A stretch of DNA of 64,000 bases, taken from Pseudomonas sp. PB120. Its GTDB lineage: Bacteria > Pseudomonadota > Gammaproteobacteria > Pseudomonadales > Pseudomonadaceae. Below, piece by piece: positions 60,199 through 64,000 of this stretch. The notes under the pieces were generated by a model that was not told the DNA's origin, did not search any database, and was given only the letters and a program-made list of their open reading frames with translations. The stretch is from positions 33,406 through 97,405 of the forward strand of contig NZ_RWIN01000149.1 of the NCBI RefSeq assembly GCF_009761815.1, given 5' to 3'. The first letter of the stretch is position 1. Every line of letters begins with the position of its first letter. The translations under genes were made by a program, and so were the position numbers.

Positions 60199-60904
60199 GG
60201 TGGAAGAGTTCCTGTGTTTCCGCGTTGAAAGTTTCTGTGTTGAAAGAGGTGGCGTTAGCGGCACTGGCGTTCGGCAGCAGAGCCAGCAACGCCGGGAGTT
60301 CGGCGAAACTGTCGAAGCGTGCGTGAGGAATGCCATTGCGCTCGCAGTGCTCGGCGAGGCGATCCTTGGCGAACACGAAGTCGGCGGTGGCGGCCACGCA
60401 CATGTCGGACTGGCCGTCACCAATCACCAGAACGCGTTGAGCGCTGGGTGTGGATTTGCATTTGCAGTTGCCGGACGCGGCGCGGCAGGCGTCGCTGGCG
60501 TGCGGGAAGTCGATGCGCCAGCGCTGGTGGTCGACCTGGCGCAGGCGGTTGGCGAGGATCGGCAACAGGCTCACGTAGTGGCGGGCCAGGATGCGGGCGA
60601 TGCCTTGCTCGATGCCGTCGCTCACCACTTCGAACGAAGCGCCGAGGCCGATGACGTGGTCGACGAAGTCGGGAAAGTCCGGATCGATCTCGACGGTGTC
60701 GAAGAAGCCGAGCAGCTCGGCGGGAGTGGCCTTGACCAGCGCGAGCTGGCGGCTCAGGCATTCCCGGGAACCGATGTCGCCCGCCAGCCATTCGTTTTCG
60801 ATCGCTTCCCAACTGGGGTCGGCAAACCGTTGGAGGATGCTGTCGATCACGTCGGTGCGGGTGATGGTTCCGTCGAAATCACACACGATATGCCAGTCAA
60901 TCAT
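60191..60904 (-). CDS. MtnX-like HAD-IB phosphatase
   Basis: A 237-residue phosphatase with the HAD motif CDFDGTITRTDVID (D-x-D near residues 9-11), FEVVSDGIEQGI and VLVIGDGQSDMCVAATADFV at the end. Similar to MtnX/phosphoserine-phosphatase-type HAD-IB enzymes, but no other methionine-salvage gene lies here, so a different phospho-substrate is likely. ATG 60904 is preferred: AGG is eight bases upstream, whereas ATG 60910 leaves only two bases. First gene of the phosphatase, aminotransferase, hydrolase set. Confidence 0.85.
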   Translation of the reverse strand: MIDWHIVCDFDGTITRTDVIDSILQRFADPSWEAIENEWLAGDIGSRECLSRQLALVKATPAELLGFFDTVEIDPDFPDFVDHVIGLGASFEVVSDGIEQGIARILARHYVSLLPILANRLRQVDHQRWRIDFPHASDACRAASGNCKCKSTPSAQRVLVIGDGQSDMCVAATADFVFAKDRLAEHCERNGIPHARFDSFAELPALLALLPNASAANATSFNTETFNAETQELFHHV

Positions 60905-61037
60905 CTGCATTACCTGTCTTGGAAGAAGCGTGCGCAGGGCGTGATGTCTGCGCTGTAACAGGGGTAGAGCAGGGACTGTGCCAATCGGGTCCGGCCCAGC
61001 GGGGCTGGGCTTGTGGCGGGGCAGGGTGGTGGCGAAG

Positions 61038-61062
61038 CTACAATTTTTGTAGGTCGCTACAA
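61038..61062. promoter_or_regulatory. CTACAA dyad with a third half-site
   Basis: CTACAA (61038-61043), three T residues and TTGTAG (61047-61052) form a dyad, and another CTACAA follows at 61057-61062, 19 bases from the first. It lies in the divergent gap between the HAD operon and the porin gene, a position suited to a regulator of either. No regulator is assigned. Confidence 0.5.
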
Positions 61063-61135
61063 ACAACATGAGTGCTTGCGTGGAAGGCCCGATCCGGGGA
61101 TTGATGCGCGCATGTCCAGATCAGGGAACTGCCTC

Positions 61136-61897
61136 ATGTCGAGGATTACTGTTGCACTCTTCGCCGCGCTGTCTTGCCTTTCGGGCGCCGTTTCAGCGGA
61201 CGGCATCACGGGCGATGCGGGTCTCGGCCTCAGCTATCAGCCACATGATCCGACCGGCAGCCGCTACGAAACCCGACCGGTGCCGTACCTCGATCTGGAC
61301 TGGGGCGATGTCAGCCTCAGCACCGACGACGGGCTGACCTGGAACGCGCTCAAGAGCCACGGTTTCAGTGCGGGGCCGTTCGTGAATTACCTGCCGGGAC
61401 GCACGTCCGATGGCGAGCTGCGCGGCTTGCGGGATGTGCCGGATATGGGCGAGGTCGGCGGGTTCGTGCAGTACGCCCCGGATGATTTCTGGCGGGTCTT
61501 TGCATCTGTTGGCCAGGCCGTGGGTGGGGGGGGCGGGCAGGGCGGCGTGCTTGGGCGGGTCGGTGGTGAAATCGGTTATCCAGTGGGTGGCGGGGTGATC
61601 GGCAGCACTAACCTCACCGCGCATTTTGCGGATGCCCGGCAGAACCAGACGTTTTTCGGCGTGAGTGCCGATGAGTCCCGGGCTTCGGGGTTTCGGCCTT
61701 ACAACGCCGGCGGCGGTTTGCAGAACGTGGCGCTGACCCAGAGCTTCGAGTTCCCGCTGGCACCGCATTGGTCGCTGCTGACCAGTGCAAGCTGGGTTCA
61801 CCTGACGGGTTCGGCGGCGGACAGCAGCATCGTCAAAGCGGTGGGGGATACCCATCAGGGGGAAGTGCAGGTGGCTGTGGCCTACAAGTTCGACTGA
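61136..61897 (+). CDS. MipA/OmpV-family outer-membrane protein
   Basis: A 253-residue outer-membrane beta-barrel with signal SRITVALFAALSCLSGAVSA and mature start DGITGDAGLGLSYQPHDPTG. The end VQVAVAYKFD fits the family. Repeated strands such as VPYLDLDWGDVSLSTDDG and VGGFVQYAPDDFWRVFASVG are the OmpV/MipA pattern. Role in envelope is not settled for Pseudomonas; links to antibiotic or osmotic response are reported for others. AGGGA lies nine bases before ATG 61136; an in-frame ATG at 61112 is less likely because the signal would be internal. A GGGGGG homopolymer run occurs near residue 132 and could be prone to slippage. Confidence 0.8.
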   Translation: MSRITVALFAALSCLSGAVSADGITGDAGLGLSYQPHDPTGSRYETRPVPYLDLDWGDVSLSTDDGLTWNALKSHGFSAGPFVNYLPGRTSDGELRGLRDVPDMGEVGGFVQYAPDDFWRVFASVGQAVGGGGGQGGVLGRVGGEIGYPVGGGVIGSTNLTAHFADARQNQTFFGVSADESRASGFRPYNAGGGLQNVALTQSFEFPLAPHWSLLTSASWVHLTGSAADSSIVKAVGDTHQGEVQVAVAYKFD

Positions 61898-61902
61898 GAT
61901 TT

Positions 61903-62036
61903 TGTGGCGAGGGAGCTTGTCGGAACGCCGCACCGTCCCGCTCGGCTGCGCAGCAGTCGTAAAACAGGCTAACGCGATACCCTTGAAGAAACGGGGGCCG
62001 CTTCGCGGCCCAGCGGGAGCAAGCTCCCTCGCCACA
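61903..62036. repeat. REP inverted pair with a short insertion in one stem
   Basis: TGTGGCGAGGGAGCTTG begins at 61903 but the normal CTCCCGC is interrupted by CGGAACGCCGCACCG before TCCCGCTCGG. The other arm (GGGAGCAAGCTCCCTCGCC) ends near 62036 and is unchanged. The insert resembles the block at 43563. Confidence 0.9.
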
Positions 62037-62052
62037 GGTGTTGAGGTGAATT

Positions 62053-62451
62053 TCAGGTTTCTTCACCCTCGGCCAGCAACGCAATCCCCCCCATGATCAC
62101 TGCCACTCCCACCCAGTGCAGCACGCTGATCTGCTCCCCCAGCCCCAGCCAGGAGCCGAGCAATACCCCGACAAACACCAGCGAACTCAGCGGAAACGCC
62201 AGGGACAGGCTGCTGCGCCGCAAGATCAACATCCAGACAAAAAACGCGCAGACATAGCAGGCAATCGCCAGTAAAACGCCGGGATTCACCGCCACCGCCA
62301 TCAACCATTGCAGGCTGAAATCCATCTGCCCCAGTTGATCGCCGCCGACCTTGGTCGCGATCTGGCCGGCACTTTCAAATCCGATCAACAACGCCCACAG
62401 CACCACGGTACCGAGCCGCTGATGCAGCCAGTCGGTGTTTTTTCTCACCAT
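62053..62451 (-). CDS. SMR/EamA-like four-helix transporter (second of two)
   Basis: A 132-residue inner-membrane protein with four TM helices. TM1 contains LWALLIGFESAGQIATKVG with a glutamate in the position of the essential acidic residue of SMR transporters. TM4 ends VGVAVIMGGIALLAEG. Resembles half of a heterodimeric pair such as MdtI/MdtJ or the ArnE/ArnF flippase. GAGG lies eight bases before ATG 62451; in-frame ATG 62469 and 62478 are alternatives that overlap the upstream gene. Last gene of the operon. Confidence 0.75.
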   Translation of the reverse strand: MVRKNTDWLHQRLGTVVLWALLIGFESAGQIATKVGGDQLGQMDFSLQWLMAVAVNPGVLLAIACYVCAFFVWMLILRRSSLSLAFPLSSLVFVGVLLGSWLGLGEQISVLHWVGVAVIMGGIALLAEGEET

Positions 62452-62461
62452 CGATTGAACC

Positions 62462-62836
62462 TCATCCATGGGCAACACACACGAGCATCACGCCCGCCGT
62501 AATCACTAACGTCCCGAGCCAGCGCCGGCGGCTGACGGTTTCACCGAGGATCAGTTTTCCGGCCAGCACCACCCCGCAATAGGCCAGCGCCGCCGCCGGG
62601 AACAGCAGGCTCAGTGGCGCCCTGGACAGCGCTTCGAGCCAGACGAAAAACTCGATCACGTAGGCACCGATGCCGCACCACAGCAGCGGTGCGTTGAACA
62701 CCTGGCCCCAGAAAGCGTTCAGCCGAAACCCGCCTTCGAGTTCCGGCAACCGGTCCAGGCCGAGCTTGAAACAGAGCTGGCCGATGACATCCAGCACAAT
62801 GGAAAACGCCACCAGCAGGATCACGGTAAAGGTCAT
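62462..62836 (-). CDS. SMR/EamA-like four-helix transporter (first of two)
   Basis: A 124-residue four-TM protein. TM1 is ILLVAFSIVLDVIGQLCFKL with aspartate at the acidic SMR position, and GKLILGETVSRRRWLGTLVI ends the cytosolic loop before TM4. It is distinct in sequence from the second small transporter, suggesting a heterodimer. ATG 62836 overlaps the arginase-fold gene by four bases (ATGA). The substrate may be cationic, lipid-linked or a guanidine; nothing in the sequence decides. Confidence 0.8.
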   Translation of the reverse strand: MTFTVILLVAFSIVLDVIGQLCFKLGLDRLPELEGGFRLNAFWGQVFNAPLLWCGIGAYVIEFFVWLEALSRAPLSLLFPAAALAYCGVVLAGKLILGETVSRRRWLGTLVITAGVMLVCVAHG

Positions 62837-63753
62837 GGAAACAGTTCCTCGAACAGCTCGATCAGCGCCTGATTGGTCGCCGAGTTGCGCAGCAGGTCGG
62901 CTTCGCTCCAGCGTTCGGCCGGCGGCTGGTCGGACTTGGCTTCCCAGCGTTTGAAGGCGTTGCTGAACGCAGGGCGGGCGTACTCGCCGCAGATGTCGAT
63001 GCCGATGATTCGCTTGCTGGCCGCCAATCGCCGTATCGCTTGCTCCAAGTGGCTCAGGCGCATGCTGCCTTGATCCCAATTGGTGGCGGCGTCTTCGCTG
63101 GCCAGGACGTCTTTGTCGATGGTGATCCACACCGCCCGGGTGGGCAGGCTGGCGATCATCTGATCGAGAAATTCTGGCCAGTCCTGATCCGCCAGATTGC
63201 GCCAGTGCAGCAGGTTTTCCTGCTGGACATGGCCGGCGCCGTCACCGACCCGGCCCCAGACCTTGGAGGGCGGGTGCTGCCACGGGAACAGCTGCAGCAC
63301 ACCGCGCTTGAGGGCGTTGAGGTTGCCGCCCTTGAACTGTGGATTTTGCAGGTCGTCGCTGCACGGGCCGAGGGTGACGATGCGCTGGATGTTCGGCAGT
63401 TTCAGCGCCTGATTGATCCATGAACCGCAATGCCGGCGCGGGGCAAAGTGCACCCAGTCGGGGTGATTGTCGAAGTGGATCAGGCTCACTGGCTCGGGCA
63501 AATCGGTCAGGAAGGCCGGGGTCAGGTGGTGATAATCGCCGGAGCCGACGAAGAAAATTTCCGGCTGCGGCCCGCTGTGGCGTGGCCGTTGTTGCAGGCG
63601 TTCGACGAAGCGCCGCCACGTTCGCTCACTGGACCATAGGCGCAGTTTCGGGCCGAGGTCGAGCAGGTCCAGGCGTTTGGCGCGACCGCTGTCGAGCCTC
63701 TGCGCAATGGGCGCCTGGGCGGTCAGGCTATGGTCGAGGTCTAGAATATTCAA
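62833..63753 (-). CDS. Arginase/ureohydrolase-fold protein
   Basis: A 306-residue protein with motifs of the metal-dependent arginase/agmatinase fold: FVGSGDYHHLTP, LIHFDNHPDWVH (D-x-H-x-D) and WITIDKDVLASED (D-x-D). These supply plausible metal ligands, but the classical GGDHS and SxDxDxxDP blocks are altered, so the substrate is likely not arginine itself. I use TTG 63753 with AAGGGGA upstream, which gives MNILDLDHS; an in-frame ATG at 63798 adds 15 residues of poor fit. It is translationally linked to the first SMR-like transporter. Confidence 0.8.
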   Translation of the reverse strand: MNILDLDHSLTAQAPIAQRLDSGRAKRLDLLDLGPKLRLWSSERTWRRFVERLQQRPRHSGPQPEIFFVGSGDYHHLTPAFLTDLPEPVSLIHFDNHPDWVHFAPRRHCGSWINQALKLPNIQRIVTLGPCSDDLQNPQFKGGNLNALKRGVLQLFPWQHPPSKVWGRVGDGAGHVQQENLLHWRNLADQDWPEFLDQMIASLPTRAVWITIDKDVLASEDAATNWDQGSMRLSHLEQAIRRLAASKRIIGIDICGEYARPAFSNAFKRWEAKSDQPPAERWSEADLLRNSATNQALIELFEELFP

Positions 63754-63877
63754 GGTCGCAAATTCCCCTTGGCAGACCCTCCCAGACACCGGCTCCATCC
63801 ATCATGAAGGCCAGCCGAGAGGGCTTTTGGGGGTAAATGCAAGGGCTGGGCCAGCCACCAGCTGCACTGAAGTTCAT

Positions 63878-63967
63878 TGTGGCGAGGGAGCTTGCTCCCG
63901 CTCGGCTGCGCAGCAGTCGCAATTGGGGTTACTTCGCAACCCAGCGGGAGCAAGCTCCCTCGCCACA
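63878..63967. repeat. REP inverted pair (GTGGCGAGGGAGC family)
   Basis: TGTGGCGAGGGAGCTTGCTC begins at 63878; GGGAGCAAGCTCCCTCGCC ends near 63966. Upstream of the arginase-fold gene; a shorter interior than the other pairs of this family. Confidence 0.9.
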
Positions 63968-64000
63968 GTGGTGGTGGTGGTGGTGGTGGTGGTGGTGGTG
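63968..64000. repeat. (GTG)n trinucleotide repeat at the window edge
   Basis: Eleven perfect GTG units directly after the REP, continuing to the last base, so the full length is unknown. On the minus strand it would read CAC repeats (poly-His in one frame). Not part of a gene that I can see. Confidence 0.9.

Overview
The window is a 64-kb piece of a high-GC gammaproteobacterial chromosome. It most resembles the Pseudomonas fluorescens group. The reasons are a BifA-type GGDQF/EAL protein, a membrane PQQ glucose dehydrogenase beside an OprB-type porin, divergent metR/metE, an orphan VgrG island, and many Pseudomonas-style REP inverted pairs (stems of the GTGGCGAGGGAGC, GTAGGAGCGAGC and GTAGCAGCTGGCGAAGC types) in intergenic gaps, together with a REP-associated transposase. 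I see no rRNA, tRNA, CRISPR array, prophage or complete insertion sequence. All calls come from reading the sequence; no database search was made.

Layout. 1-8 kb: 3'-truncated bifA, gcd, oprB, a VF530-like gene and a Pr6Pr-type membrane protein. 7.4-8.9 kb: ferric-siderophore reductase and a His-rich PadR regulator with a perfect operator-like palindrome. 9.3-15 kb: a complete CS1/alpha-type (class 5) chaperone-usher fimbrial operon with two pilin-like subunits, behind an AT-rich promoter region. 15-20 kb: a 1688-residue protein with leucine-rich repeats and a C-terminal NEL (IpaH/SspH-type) E3 ubiquitin ligase domain. 20-26 kb: a large penicillin-binding protein, the REP transposase next to three tandem 213-bp REPIN units, and an OpgC-like membrane protein. 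26-29 kb: a three-gene gtr O-antigen glucosylation cassette. 29-34 kb: glutamate-synthase-like FMN protein, then a LuxR regulator divergent from a nitrilase-family amidase and an APC permease. 34-39 kb: a tight operon of REC-GSDEF-EAL regulator, di-haem peroxidase (MauG/CcpA type) and sensor kinase. 39-47 kb: NUDIX, GNAT, metR/metE, an alpha/beta hydrolase, a DsbA/FrnE-like protein and a lipoprotein pair. 47-53 kb: VgrG, DUF4123 adaptor, lipoprotein (candidate immunity) and class-3 lipase, read as a type VI secretion effector module. 53-61 kb: HAD phosphatase, class III aminotransferase, alpha/beta hydrolase, FemAB-like acyltransferase, then an NtrB/NtrC-like pair, all on the minus strand. 61-64 kb: MipA/OmpV porin, two small SMR-like transporters translationally linked to an arginase-fold protein, and a GTG microsatellite at the edge.

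How the genes work together. Several groups show stop/start overlaps that indicate translational coupling: gtrA/gtrB; vgrG/adaptor/lipoprotein; acyltransferase/kinase/activator; phosphatase/aminotransferase/hydrolase; arginase-like/SMR; and di-haem peroxidase/kinase. The best candidates for undescribed biology are (1) the di-haem peroxidase-kinase-c-di-GMP regulator operon, which could be a periplasmic redox-to-c-di-GMP pathway; (2) the aminotransferase/phosphatase/hydrolase/FemAB cluster under sigma-54-type control; (3) the giant NEL ligase; and (4) the REPIN triplication whose spacers seem to carry a scrap of transposase coding sequence.
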